Source of the DNA: Periplaneta americana | Taxonomy: Eukaryota > Arthropoda > Insecta > Blattodea > Blattidae | Direction of reading: 5' to 3' | DNA: 64,000 nucleotides | Assembly (NCBI RefSeq): GCF_040183065.1 | Contig: NW_027185519.1 | Coordinates: forward strand, 124,001-188,000 | Shown: one piece after another, positions 22,603 to 37,302 of the stretch | Position numbering within the stretch: position 1 is the stretch's first letter | Layout of the letters: each line of letters begins with the position of its first letter | Program-made: the position numbers and the translations under genes | Notes under the pieces: model-generated | Databases searched by the model: none | The model's input: only the letters and a program-made list of their open reading frames with translations | What the model was told of the DNA's origin: nothing

Positions 22603-23413
22603 AGTACGAGATACGACCGCAATTTTGTACGACTAGTGTAATGAAGGAATGCAAAAAATTATTTTGGAACTTTGCAATGTTAGTCTATCATTAAAATAAA
22701 ATTAAATCTTAATTCGTCCCTTTTGCAGGAGTCTTCTTCATCCAGTATGTTGTTGGCTGATATGGAGGAGGAGGGGGGGGGGGACATGCTCTAAAGGGAT
22801 AAAATTTGCTTAGCAAATCGATATGGTGACTAACGCTTGCAATGCGTCATAGCTATAATTGTACTGCGCGGTAATTTCAGAGTAATAAGAGTTCAGTTCA
22901 GGGATCTGCTAATTTCTTCATATTGTGTTCGGCAATGGAATAGTACCGCAGTAGCATTAAGAGGTTTTTATAATTTGAACTGATATGTGCAGGTATATTG
23001 ACCCCCCCCCTCCCACCGCTGGCCGACGCGGACTGCAATGACAACAGTAAGCCACACGTCATACGTAAGCCTTTCTTCTTCTTCTTCTTCTTTGCTCGCC
23101 TGGCAAATACAGTCTTGGATTTCACATATTCAATTTTTCACAGTCCCAACTCCCTTGCATGGACGTGTTTTCACGTACCTTTAAAGTTTCTCCTCTCATT
23201 CATTCAGTCTATTCGCAAGCCTGAGGGTTTTCCGTGGTTTTCCCTAAGGAGCTAAGACAAATGTAGGGATGAGCCCAGAAAGAAAAGGGCATTCACTTCC
23301 TTAGACCCTGGTAACTGCTCTTTCTAGAGGAAGGAGGAGGAGAAAGAAACCCCCCCACCCCCACCGACGTGGACTGCAATGACAACAGTAAGCAACACGT
23401 TATATGTAAAGCC

Positions 23414-23485
<72 letters not shown>
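22603..23485. repeat. Duplicated ~60-bp motif with (TTC)n and (TTA)n arrays (R2)
   Basis: Copy of 9731-10610; the (TTA)n array is one unit longer. Confidence 0.45.
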
Positions 23486-23936
23486 TACAATGGGACTAAA
23501 GGTGGTGTAGATACACTATGTCAAATGTGCCACAATCTTTCCTGCAATAGAAAGACGAGGCGCTGGCCACTAGCAATATTTTACAACATGCTAAATATTG
23601 CAAGTATAAATTCATGGATAATTTATAGTTAGAAGAACTCAGAAAACAATATCAAGAAAACAATTCATTTTCCAATTGTGTGAAGAGCTGACAAAACCGT
23701 GGATGCAGCACCGCTTTGCACGTCCTACTTTACACCGATCTCTGCGGGCAACAATTGAAGAACATCTGAACATTGCTGTGCAACAACAATGCCAGGTAAT
23801 GCAGCCAGATGGTGAACGTACTGTTTGCTATAAATGTCCTGCAAAGAAGAGGAGAATGATGACAACATTTTGTGGACTTTGCAAAAAGGGGTTCTGCAGA
23901 GAACATCGCGCTGTTGTTTGCACTAATTGTAAATAG
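23486..23936 (+). pseudogene. piggyBac-type transposase C-terminal fragment (R2)
   Basis: Same broken two-frame fragment as 10611-11061. Confidence 0.85.
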
Positions 23937-24785
23937 GACAATAACATGAACGTAAAGACTTTATGACAAACTTAAAATTAAATGAACACTAATGGCTACG
24001 AAATGTGTAAAAGTTGTTAAATGTGTGATATTGAGTTGATTTCAGTTAATTAAAATGTGAGTAGTAAAAATTACGAATGCTTACCTTTAACATGAGTACA
24101 GTGATGATTACCTGTCTAGGGTTAAGTAGTCGCGTGGTGAGTTTAGGAATTCCCAGACCACCTCTAAGATTGTTTAAAATAAAGGTATTGTAATCGTACG
24201 TTTCTGTCTTTTGTCAATAGTAACGTTGACCTTTCTTTTTCGAGAAAACAAAATCTGTTGTACAGTTAAAGGTACTGAAATAGTAAGAAATTTTCTGAAA
24301 TCCCCACGCGTTTGCAAGTGTAAGTCTCTGTTGTAACCTGTTGATTTACGAGAGACTGTGTGTGCTTTCGTACAGTGTTTCTAAAATGTGCAGTAACGAG
24401 TCAGAAATCATTGGAATGTAGTGTAGGTGTGTTTGTTATAACCGGGAATCAATCCGCAGTACTTGACCAATCAACTACGGGAAATATCAGAAAAATTGGC
24501 AGGAGTTAGCAAGAAAAACAAAGGTAAAATATCACGTGAACGAGCACCGATACCGAGCACTATGTACAATATACCCTAGAGAAAAAGACAAGAAAACAAA
24601 AGTCAACCGCTGCAAGTGTTACGAAGTGGTGTGTGAAACATATAATGAAGAATGTCTGCGGGAAGCGCATCTAGTGAGATAAAGGGTGAAATGGAGGATT
24701 CTGCTAAAAATAAAGAAAGGAAGAAAAATGTTTACAGTTAATACAAGTATTGTTTTCTCTTGTGGGTTTATGTTTAGTATAATAG

Positions 24786-24835
<50 letters not shown>

Positions 24836-25105
24836 AAAGTGAAAAAAATAACAGGTCTGTAATAATAATAGTTAATAATTCTGTAGTTCACTGCAAAAAC
24901 TGTATAGCCATAAAAGGACAGATGATAATAACGTTGTTATCTTATTCTTGCTGCTGTGTAAGCCTAAGTTTCCACGTGAGGGATAGAAGAGACATGACAA
25001 CATATAGCATTACAATTTGTTTAATGTGTATAAATTTCTTTAATACTGATTTTTCTCAGAACAAGCTGTGTGAGGGTTAAAGAGTTCTTGCACTGAAGCT
25101 CAGAA

Positions 25106-25177
<72 letters not shown>

Positions 25178-26335
25178 GTGTGAAGAGTTGTATCGGAAGT
25201 GCTTTATAGACTAAATTAATAATTTCTATCTTAACTGAAATATTTACATTATATTTCACACAGTATAGTTACAGGTAGCATAAATTCAGATAATGGTTTT
25301 TATATGGGAATCTACTTCTTGTGTTTAGAGGCTACATTTATACAGAGTTAATAATTTCTCCCCTATGTAACATATTTCCATGAAATTTTATACGCATCTA
25401 TGCAAAAACGAATTATGCTCGTGTAATTAGGGAATTAGGGAAAAATTAGTTTTTCTGATAATTTTTAATGTTTTAATAGAAATTATGCTCCTAAAAGATG
25501 ACTAGCCTGCCATATTTTTCGCAGTTGGTAACAAAATGCTAGATTCATGGATATACTCCATAATTTAGTTGTTCATTATATGTTCAAGAAGTGTTGAATT
25601 TTTCTTGGAGAAATTAAGCTCCTTCATCCAGACTCTGAAAAGTGGCTGCTGTCGAATTCGTAAAGCGCCACCAAGAGATGAATATAACATCTAAGTTTGC
25701 AGGATGTAGCAGCTAAATTTTAAGCCGTATAGAGTTTAATATTTGATTAATGTGTGGGTAGAAGAATTGAAAGTTAACTCAGGTTTACTTGTAATGCACA
25801 GCCTGTTAAATATGTCGTAAAAAAAAAAAAAAAAAAAAAAAACTAGTTGCACAAATCTCAGTAAACGTGCCAATTAAATGAATGCTAACGTATTATAGAT
25901 TGCTTTTCGCGTATTAAATGAAAGTACACATCTTGTCCTATGACCTCCATAAGGGAAGGTTTAACAGTATAAAACAGCCACTGACCCCACGAACAAAAAT
26001 CAACTGAAGAGCGTGACTTTAAAAAAAAAACTCATGTTTTGTCCCACCTCTTACTGATATTGATGTTTTGTATGCTGTTGTGCACAATGCCTAGCTTTTG
26101 TTTAAGCCTAGATATTACTTAAACTTCGGTTATGATGAAGTTGATTTTCTTACATAGTTTTGCGTTCTGGACAACTGTGCGCCGGCATCTCTCGGAACAT
26201 CCGAGATCAGGTCCCTATCCCCTCCACCGCAAAGTCAAATAGCGTCTGTCACTTGATTTTGAATATTAAACAAACATACCATCACGGCATTTCCGTTATG
26301 GCATCTGGTGTCATCAATAAGCTACAAATAAAGGA

Positions 26336-26382
<47 letters not shown>

Positions 26383-27628
26383 TAGCACAGTCACTGTCCT
26401 GAACAAGGTACGCAAGTATTATTTTAATTAATGCGTATCGCCTACCAGCCGCCGAAACTATTCGACAGGAGAGTGAATATCCTACACGGTCCTGTAAAAA
26501 TGTTCTGAATACACTAAATGACGTGTAATTTTTTTTCTATTATTAGGACAATTGAACGTGTCATTGCTCCTGCGGGTTGCTTTGTTTCACACCACAGAGA
26601 ATTCAGGTTCTCAACCCCCCGGGATTCTAGAGATAAGAGAGCGATGAGGTTAAAGGAGTAGGCGTTTGTTCGTGTTTTTGTTTTTACTTTAGAAAAATTG
26701 CGAAACGTGACGCAATAGCGATAAGTTTTATGAACAAGTTTGCTGAATCGACCAATTGAAGGTAATTTATATTTTGCTAAAGAAGAGAGGAGATTAATGA
26801 AATCAGTTATTGTAATAATCGTAGTAGATTGAAGGAATTGTTTGTATTCAAACTCCTTTTTGAAATAAGCTGCTCGGATGCTTATCAGGGTGACGGTTAT
26901 AAATGTTATCGTAATACCCACCCGAGGTCACAAAGGTCACAGTCTTCCGCTTGTCCTTTCCTAAGCAGACCACGTCTGTACTATCGAAAATAATGAGTCA
27001 CAGTTATAGTTTCGTGAAAGTAAAAAATGTTAGATAGGAGACAAGTAGCTACTCTTATACAATCATAATCACATTTTGTATCCAATATAGTATAAACGAG
27101 CTACATGTAAGTACTGTGTAAAGTTTCATTAAAACAATATATTATATATGAGACAAGTCACTAATTTTTGTCAAAACGCATCGTCTATAAAGGGGTAGTT
27201 TCTCCTCTTATACAGTAGTGACTATAGTGCGAAGTTTCATGGAAATATGTCACATTTTTAGTCCAGCTAGATTTGCTTTCTGGACCACTTTGAGCCTTGG
27301 CGCTTGTGATCGGTCGGACGGAGGATCACTCGTCCCGGCGGCGTTAACCCTTAATTTGGTAAATATATATAATGTGCAATATTATAGAACTGTGAAATTT
27401 TTTTTTAATTTTCCTAAGAAACTTTGTTATCCATCGTTCTATTAAAAAATTGTTTATTAACCTATAGGATACATTGCGATATTTGTCAAACAGGCTGTGG
27501 GAAAATGCTGATACGGTGAGGAATGGAAAGGGAGAAACCATTTATATTATTGAGGTGACCTTGAACTGAGGGTAGTAGGAACGAGACCTGGAGTACGGTA
27601 CAACCGGCTCTTCCGAGAAATAACTAGT
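23937..27628. other. Long spacer before H3 (R2)
   Basis: Same as 11062-14751: (TG)n at 24787-24832, (ATT)n near 25110-25178, poly-A near 25819, (GAAA)n near 26334-26382. No gene. Confidence 0.6.
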
Positions 27629-27644
27629 GGCCCTGAAAAGGGCC
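27629..27644 (-). terminator. Histone stem-loop, H3 R2
   Basis: Minus strand GGCCCTTTTCAGGGCC. Confidence 0.95.
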
Positions 27645-27673
27645 TTTTTGCGGGCAGGAGTACCTTTGTTAAT

Positions 27674-28240
<567 letters not shown>

Positions 28241-28777
28241 AAGAGCGATACCCACTATACGGGCCAAGCACGCTGTCCAAACTACCCCCGACATAACCCA
28301 ACCCAACAAACTCCAACCCACATCCCGGTTCAAACACCCCAACAGATCCCTCCACCAATTCCTAAACCCTCACAATCCAGTCCAATCCAACTTCCCGAAC
28401 CAAGACCTGGAATATCGTACGCCAGTGCGGTAAACCCGACAACGACAGAACCAACAACGGAACCTACACAGACTAACACCGAACAAATCGTAGCAGCAGC
28501 TCTAAATTCTGCAATGCAGAAAATAGAAAGCTACATCGACCAACAGATCAACAGACTGCGAGATGAAATTGTGATGTTCACAATTTCACTCCTCACGACA
28601 GACGCCCAACCCAAGACAAGACGAACGACTTTAGCAACAGCTAACCAGACAGCAAGACGGCTCTTACGCAGACAAGTTGCTCACCACTTTGTGGGTAACA
28701 AACTACAACTATCACTAGCACCACTGAAACGTGACACGACCAACCACAGACAAGCAACCAACAGCGGCCCTTCATAG
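28241..28777 (+). pseudogene. ORF1 C-terminal fragment (R2 H4 insert)
   Basis: 178 codons open from the truncation point. It begins KSDTHYTGQARCP, the last zinc knuckle, passes a Pro/Gln/Thr-rich stretch, then the conserved AMQKIESYID...DEIV.FTISLLTTD...AHHFVGN block as in the ORF1 at 2739-4478. The last residues NSGPS extend beyond the end of that protein. Without the N-terminus it cannot be a full ORF1. Confidence 0.85.
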
Positions 28778-28781
28778 GGCC
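28766..28781 (+). other. Histone-like stem-loop overlapping the ORF1 stop codon (R2)
   Basis: GGCCCTTCATAGGGCC: arms identical to all host histone stem-loops, loop TCAT where the histones have TTTA or TTTC. GC on both sides lengthens the stem to 8 bp. The ORF1 TAG is inside it. ACAAAAGT follows within a few bases and also occurs in the presumed U7 element of H2A. The loop departs from the histone consensus, so SLBP binding is unproven. Confidence 0.5.
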
Positions 28782-29001
28782 GCGCGACAAAAGTAAACCA
28801 CAACCAACACAGACAACAGCTTCATCCAGCCACATAAATCTGCAAGATAACAGCATCCAAGGCCTACGCAGCAGCCTGGTGTGAGCGGAGAAGACGCTGA
28901 CCCGTAGAGAGTCCAACGAGCGAAGCCTAGCCGGGACCACGCCTCAACTGTCGCTACAGAAAAAACATCGTAACCTGAAGAGGGCATATGTAAGACCCTA
29001 A

Positions 29002-29391
<390 letters not shown>

Positions 29392-29431
29392 ACTGCCTAC
29401 ACACGTCTGCTGCCGAATCCGTCGGCAAAAC

Positions 29432-29447
29432 GGCCCTTTTCAGGGCC
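29432..29447 (+). terminator. Histone stem-loop, H4 R2
   Basis: GGCCCTTTTCAGGGCC. Confidence 0.95.
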
Positions 29448-30638
29448 ATAAAATCCGTCTAAAAAGGGCAGTAGTTGTCGAGATTAATTTAATTCACCTT
29501 TACTGTGTGACCACTAGCTCAACAGGCCAGTGCGGAAAACAGAACTTATTTCGTAGGGGCACTTCAGTATCAGCAAAAGACGTTGTAAGAAATGCCTCTC
29601 CGTTTTTCAAATGGGTCTGACCCCAACGCTTGGTATATCAAGTGGAAAGACCGGATTCCTCTGTGAAGCCTTGCTCCTCGGATTATGTTACCTGTTACTG
29701 TAAACTTCTGTAAGTCAATAATCACTGTCCGAAGAATTGGTGGGTAATATGACAACGCAGGTAGGCAATGCTCACCAGACCGTAACAAGGAACCGAGGGG
29801 ATTGACACATACTGAACATCACATCACCACGTTTTTGCAATGCCAACTTTTAGGTCATAGGAATCCAGTGTGGTAAACACTGGGGAGAAGAGGTACACAT
29901 CGCATGTCAGAACACAGGACTTCGTCCTGTCAGACAACTTCCACGTATAGCTTGCGTCATTTCGGTTCGAACGAAACGACAGAGAGAGGGGAAATTCGAA
30001 CGCAAATTGTCAAAGCCTTCGATTCCTACGAGAAGGTCATGTCATCATCTCAGTATTGGGGTTCCTGCGCGTGCGGCCAATATGTGCACCAACAAACAAA
30101 CGCATTAGGAACTCTATTATAACGCCGTAAGTTGTTCACCAGTTATCGATTTCTTATTCAAAATTAGTTTCATTCGTAGTATGTAGTAAAGTAAACTAGT
30201 ATATTCAAACGTATATGTCTAAAACCACGATGGGCACCAAAGAAGGGGACTTGTGATTATTTTCACGATAATCTCCATTACTCTAATATGATAGAAATAT
30301 ATTACATAAATTTCGAAGCCAACTATGTACTTTGGCATCATCATCTAATTTAATTCGTATTGTGTTAAATTATATAATAATAATGAAACCTTTCTATATG
30401 CATCAGTATAATGTGTTATCACACAATAGCCTAGTAAATGTACAACGGTTTCAAGTACTTCAGTGCGAACCTGGGACAACGACATCGTTCAGAGCACAAA
30501 ATTACAGAATGATGATATTAAATCAGCCCACCGGTATAGAGAGAGAGAGAAAGTTGACACGCGTAATGAAATTACATTACGAAGCCGTGAGAGAGGATTA
30601 ACAATACTGGCTATTTCTGACTTTTGTGAGGTTAGTGG
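29448..30638. other. H4-H2A spacer (R2)
   Basis: Copy of 15771-16961; nothing recognised. Confidence 0.6.
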
Positions 30639-30654
30639 GGCCCTTAAAAGGGCC
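30639..30654 (-). terminator. Histone stem-loop, H2A R2
   Basis: Minus strand GGCCCTTTTAAGGGCC. Confidence 0.95.
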
Positions 30655-30672
30655 GTTTTACGGAGAAGGGGC

Positions 30673-31243
<571 letters not shown>

Positions 31244-31395
31244 ACCCGTAGGGAGTCCAACGAGCGAAGCCTAGCCGGGACCACGCCTCAACTGTCGCTA
31301 CAGACAAAACATCGTAACCTGAAGAGGGCATATGTAAGACCCTAAAACAGGTTGCCCTCTGGGCAAACAACTTTGAGCTTGAGTTTGAGCTTGGG
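31244..31395 (+). mobile_element. 152-bp 3'-end LINE fragment in the H2B promoter (R2/R3)
   Basis: Same 3' UTR as the 800-bp H4 insert, from ACCCGTAG onward, but with CAGACAAAACATCG where that one has CAGAAAAAACATCG, and GGTTGCCCTCTGGGC where that one has TTT in the loop. The end repeats TTGAGCTTGAG. GGG at both ends leaves at most a 3-bp target duplication. It would form a ~150-nt 5' leader for H2B whose only ATG is directly followed by TAA. An identical insert lies at 58281-58432. Confidence 0.88.
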
Positions 31396-31415
31396 CTCAT
31401 CATCAGACGAGCACC

Positions 31416-31787
31416 ATGCCCCCCAAAGCTTCCGGAAAGGCTGCCAAGAAGGCCGGCAAGGCCCAGAAGAATATTTCGAAGGGCGATAAGAAGAAGAAGC
31501 GCAAGAGGAAGGAGAGCTACGCCATTTACATCTACAAGGTTCTGAAACAAGTTCACCCAGACACGGGAATCAGTTCAAAGGCTATGAGCATCATGAACAG
31601 CTTCGTTAACGACATCTTCGAGCGCATCGCCGCGGAAGCTTCGCGGCTCGCGCATTACAACAAGCGGTCGACCATCACCAGTCGGGAGATCCAGACAGCC
31701 GTCCGTCTCCTGCTACCCGGTGAGCTGGCCAAGCACGCCGTCAGTGAAGGGACCAAGGCCGTCACAAAATACACTAGTTCCAAGTAA
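31416..31787 (+). CDS. H2B: Histone H2B (R3)
   Basis: Same 123-residue protein. The TATA box is 195 nt upstream of the ATG owing to the 152-bp insert. Expression from the native TATA box remains possible with a longer leader. Confidence 0.98.
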   Translation: MPPKASGKAAKKAGKAQKNISKGDKKKKRKRKESYAIYIYKVLKQVHPDTGISSKAMSIMNSFVNDIFERIAAEASRLAHYNKRSTITSREIQTAVRLLLPGELAKHAVSEGTKAVTKYTSSK

Positions 31788-31817
31788 GCGGGAGTGCTTG
31801 CTAGGGAATCAGCAACC

Positions 31818-31833
31818 GGCCCTTTTAAGGGCC
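31818..31833 (+). terminator. Histone stem-loop, H2B R3
   Basis: GGCCCTTTTAAGGGCC. Confidence 0.95.
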
Positions 31834-32657
31834 ACAAGTTATTCATAACAGAGTAGATGAATGAAGAACAACAGCGGTTCCCACCGAGTGAAAATTTAAA
31901 TAATCACCCCGATAACACTTCTAGGATAGATAATACATTATAGGCAGTCCATGGGAGACTTGGATCCACGAGGCAAATTCGTTTCCTTAATAGTTTCGTA
32001 CGACTTATATGAGAGCGCGGTGTCATTCCTACTCACTTGGCAGCATTAATTGTTGAGGGAAAACAACTTAGAAGGTAACTTGTCGACCGCGGGCATAATC
32101 CTTCCGCAGGCCACTACTGAGAATCTGTGGACATACGGGTAATCTATCTTTATTGAAACTCGGGTTCATAACATACGACTGATACTTTATATATCTGTCA
32201 CGTAATCCATCAAGAGACAAATGTCCCCCCCCCCCTAGTCAGTAGCGAGCTTCAGTCCATTCGTAGTAGCCGCCGGTGCAAGAAGTGAATTGAAGTTTGT
32301 GTGAAGTTCCGTAGTATGGCATGAAAATGATGTCGAAAATCCGACTACAGTTCCACAACCATGTGGTTGAAAGGAGGCTCCGCTGTTGAACAACAATCCA
32401 CCTGTGGCTTAACTTAGAATGCCGACTAGCTGTTTTATTAATCCCGTGTCAATCCAGCAGTGTGTGACGTTGAAACGTAACCAAACTGCCGTTGATAGAT
32501 AGATTTATCATCTATCCCAATGACATCCAACGAGCTTGGTAATTTAGGTACAGAGTCTAAGCAGGCAGTTTACGTGTGTGTGTGAGCGAGTGCAGGTTTT
32601 ATCGAGTGCACCCCAATCCCATCGTCCTCAAGTGCCTACAGATTACGCAGTTTCATC
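31834..32657. other. H2B-5S spacer (R3)
   Basis: Copy of 5133-5956. Confidence 0.7.
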
Positions 32658-32777
32658 GGCAACGGCCATACCATGTTGAAAATACCGGTTCTCGTCCGAT
32701 CACCGAAGTCAAGCAACATTGGGCGTGGTCAGTACTTGGATGGGTGACCGCTTGGGAACACCACGTGCCGTTGGCGA
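32658..32777 (+). rRNA. 5S rRNA: 5S ribosomal RNA gene (R3)
   Basis: Same sequence as R1, with T-run terminator directly after. Confidence 0.93.
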
Positions 32778-32788
32778 TTTTTTTTTTT

Positions 32789-33700
32789 ACGTCACTATTT
32801 CCAGCGTGTTCTAATAAGACTTATGGGATATTATGTTCCCTTCCCTATTCCAGCTATAGCTTGGATGATGACGCCGCTGCATAATTGTAGAGTAATTGAT
32901 AATTCTTAAGTACTTGCAGCTCCGTATTGAAACTTATGACTGGTAGCATATTCATATGAGACGGTTCACTTCTCTGCGTTTTCTCGAAGAAGGGAATATG
33001 TATTCAGGGGATTGTGAACGTACCTCGCGCTCTCCCTAGAAGTTAGAGACATTTTAGGTAAAGAATGTAATATACTGTACATATATGGCTAATTAAAATC
33101 CCATTAGTTACTACATTTCAGTGGGTAGTACAAATTCCATAATGAAAATATCTCTGTCCTAGTAGTTGTATCCTTTAAAGAAGCTCGTTGTTTTCCCATG
33201 ATGAAGGGCAGAACTTGGTCGGTAGAAATTTAAACAGACTGCATTATCAGACCAGGCGTTATTTCAATATCAGCGTTTAGTTTAGGAAATATAGCAATAG
33301 CGGAGTTGGGAGAAGTAGTTATAGCATGTACAGTAAGTATAAACAGTTCGCTGTACTGTACAGTGAATATAAATATTTGAATGTACGATGGCAAAACATC
33401 AGACATACAGTACGTAGCTCACATATCTTAAAAAATAAATAAATAAAAATAAAGAAGACATTCTGAGGAGTGAGTGGAAAGTGCATATTATAATGAATAT
33501 TTTTAACTCTCAGTTGACATTGAGAGAGAAAGCCATGCATCGGGGAACCGGTGACTGTTTTTGCGTTACCTTCTGCTATTGGCGTTGTTGGTTAGTAACG
33601 AATGAAAGAGGTAGGACGCGGAATCAAATGTCAAAAAACGATAGGGAAATAATAGTAACTGGTTGTATTTCGATCGAGCTCGGCGTGCTGATTCACCAGT
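32789..33700. other. Spacer 5S to DNA transposon remnant (R3)
   Basis: Copy of 6088-6999; no gene. Confidence 0.6.
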
Positions 33701-35132
33701 GGGGTGTTTCACAAAGTTTACAATCTTTGGAAATTGTGAACTCTGTTTGTAAACTTCTGTTTCACAATCTTTGTTTGTAAAGGTGGACTGTACAAAGGAA
33801 ATCAAATCTTTACGAATGAAATTTTGCGCTCTTTACAAGTGATATGTTTGTTTCACAACGAAGGAGTAATTTTACAAACGTGTAAACTAAACTTTACTAG
33901 TGAAGTTAGCACATTTTCTACAGTAGCCCTGTTGAAATAGCTTCTAATTGTGAATGAAAAAAATAAACACATATGTATAAAATCAATTTTATAGTAACAG
34001 GGTACCATTAAGAATTACACTGAAGCAGTTGTGATGTTATTGAGTAGTTCTAGCGACTCAGACGAAGATTTTGCATTTAGGCCTAACGTAGAATTTTCCG
34101 GCCACGTTCGTATCATTGTACGAATATTAATGAAAGGTTTCGAATGAATCCCGCGCTATACTTCAGAATACCGCGTTAGTTCTTATATACGAGGAACGTA
34201 TTTAATAAATACTCGCACTTAAAGAAGAAAAACTTTGCACCGAAAACCAATCACTTAATAATGCAATGTCGGCATTACTTACGCAGTATTCTGAAGTCGT
34301 TCCGAATCCCATTTCGCTGTAATCTCTCCTACAAGATATGGGACATCACATGCAACATCTGAAAGGGAAAAGTGGTGCCCTAACCACAAAGCGAGAACTG
34401 CATTGGTTGCATAGTAGCTCTCAGTTCCCTGCGTTAGCAGATAAGAACGGAATTTATAAGATTACAGTGTGCAAAAGTTCACACATGGTAGTTGATGTTG
34501 TTACAAGATTGAAAAAACTCGAGGCGGGTTATTGATCACCGAATGTGCTTACTCGGGCAAAGGATTTTTATGCTCCTCCTGCTGGGTTCCCTAATGTTGG
34601 CGAGGTTATGGATGAAACAATAAAATATACTGATGGACCAGCAGAGAGCGAAGTTGATTTTAATGGATGGACATGTTAGCTGCTCTATCAACTGCATATA
34701 ACTACGTGGGTCAAATCCATTATTTATCAATTATTTGAATGAATTTCGCGCTAACTTTCGTCAGTTAAGTCGTAGGCTAATTAATGCATTGGTATGCTCG
34801 ACCAATTGCATGCCGCGAAACTCCGTTGTCGCCGATGTAGCAAAATCTAAATAAAATATATATAAAAAAATATAAACATGTCCATCGATAGTTCTAAAAT
34901 TACAGCTACTTTACCTCTGATCCTTAGTGATTTTTGTAAACTGTCGTTGGCGATTTTGTTCAACCAATTATGCGTATTTGTAAGTTTGTTTCGCCGATTT
35001 TGTAAAGTTCGTTAAAACATACAAGTGAATAAGATTGCATTGTGAAACACAGTTAACAAGCATATGTAATATTTCCGTTGTTAATTGTATATTGTTAATT
35101 TGTAATTTGTTAGCGTTGTGAAACATGCCCCC
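33701..35132. mobile_element. TIR DNA-transposon remnant (R3)
   Basis: Copy of 7000-8431. Confidence 0.55.
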
Positions 35133-35300
35133 ATTTACCTTTAGAGGTAATATCTACATTAATATTTAGTTAAAATTTAAAGAAATTTTAAACGAATGGA
35201 AGCTGCATTTTAATTCACCCCAAATTACTATGTTCCCTTTCAGATTATCAGCTGTTGTTGTTGTTGTCGTTGTTGTATTGTAAGTTCTCACTTATTGTTA

Positions 35301-36431
35301 GCTAGCCGTACCCGTTCGCTCCGCTCCACCTGTTAGAAATAAATATAAAGTAATTACATAATTAAAATAGGACGACTGATCCATGGAACAACTTTTACAA
35401 CAGCGCAAGATAATCTGCTTCGCATATTACCCAATTTTTTTTTAGCACTGCATTTATTGCATATATATTTTATGTATTTTAACACGATTCAATTGAGCAT
35501 AGTTAAAATATGAATTATTAAAATAATGGATTGCCAAGCTAAAGTACTATTACTGCATACTAAATCAATACACTCTCGTTGTTCGTTAATTCTCTGAGAT
35601 TAAAATGCGTGTACATAAATATTATTTTAAGAAATACAGAAAACGAATGTACAAAATAGCCTATCAAATTTTCTGTGCATAAGAAGCTATTTTAATCTTA
35701 CCTGTCCTCGATTTACTCAGACGTTACTGTAATAACATTATAGCATTATGTCCATCTAGAGAAACTACAGTTTCCAATGGTGAAATAATAACTAATTATA
35801 CAAATCAGTTAATTTACGAGCTTGTGATATTACTTCATACAAACACAGAAACATTCCCTGTAGGCTATGTTTAATAGCTTTCGATTGTTTGTTGATGTCC
35901 AAGGCCCCTGTTTCGATTGTTGTTGTCCAAGGCCCCTTATAGACGAAGTCATTTGTTCTTAATTCATTGCACCGTCTTAGATAGCGTTATTTTAATTTTA
36001 AAACTCATTTATCTCATTAAATATCAGTCCTATCAAAATGTTGTAAAAAAATAAAACTTAACGGAAATCATTTTTAAAGGAACATCTGTTATGTAACATT
36101 TTTTCTCAAATATCAATAATAAGCGAGATATTTCGATTTATTTAATTAAGGCCCCCTTATAACCCCCCTTTTAAATAAAGTATTTCGAATGCCATATAGC
36201 CTAAAATCTAAGTTACAACAAACTTAATTTATATTCCAGTTTTCATATAAATCGGTTCAGCCATTATCGCGTGAAAAGGTAACAAACATACAGACAGACA
36301 TACAAACAAAATTTTCAAAAATGCGATTTTCGGTTTCAGGGTGGTTAATTATATATGTTAGGACCAATTACTTTTGGAAAATCGAAACTTACCAGAAAAA
36401 TTTCGGCTACAGATTTATTATTAGTATAGAT
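35301..36431 (+). mobile_element. LINE/SINE-like retroposon remnant (R3)
   Basis: Copy of 8600-9730. Confidence 0.5.
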
Positions 36432-37242
36432 AGTACGAGATACGACCGCAATTTTGTACGACTAGTGTAATGAAGGAATGCAAAAAATTATTTTGGAACT
36501 TTGCAATGTTAGTCTATCATTAAAATAAAATTAAATCTTAATTCGTCCCTTTTGCAGGAGTCTTCTTCATCCAGTATGTTGTTGGCTGATATGGAGGAGG
36601 AGGGGGGGGGGGACATGCTCTAAAGGGATAAAATTTGCTTAGCAAATCGATATGGTGACTAACGCTTGCAATGCGTCATAGCTATAATTGTACTGCGCGG
36701 TAATTTCAGAGTAATAAGAGTTCAGTTCAGGGATCTGCTAATTTCTTCATATTGTGTTCGGCAATGGAATAGTACCGCAGTAGCATTAAGAGGTTTTTAT
36801 AATTTGAACTGATATGTGCAGGTATATTGACCCCCCCCCTCCCACCGCTGGCCGACGCGGACTGCAATGACAACAGTAAGCCACACGTCATACGTAAGCC
36901 TTTCTTCTTCTTCTTCTTCTTTGCTCGCCTGGCAAATACAGTCTTGGATTTCACATATTCAATTTTTCACAGTCCCAACTCCCTTGCATGGACGTGTTTT
37001 CACGTACCTTTAAAGTTTCTCCTCTCATTCATTCAGTCTATTCGCAAGCCTGAGGGTTTTCCGTGGTTTTCCCTAAGGAGCTAAGACAAATGTAGGGATG
37101 AGCCCAGAAAGAAAAGGGCATTCACTTCCTTAGACCCTGGTAACTGCTCTTTCTAGAGGAAGGAGGAGGAGAAAGAAACCCCCCCACCCCCACCGACGTG
37201 GACTGCAATGACAACAGTAAGCAACACGTTATATGTAAAGCC

Positions 37243-37302
<60 letters not shown>
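36432..37302. repeat. Duplicated ~60-bp motif with trinucleotide arrays (R3)
   Basis: Copy of 9731-10610; the (TTA)n array is three units shorter than in R1. Confidence 0.45.
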
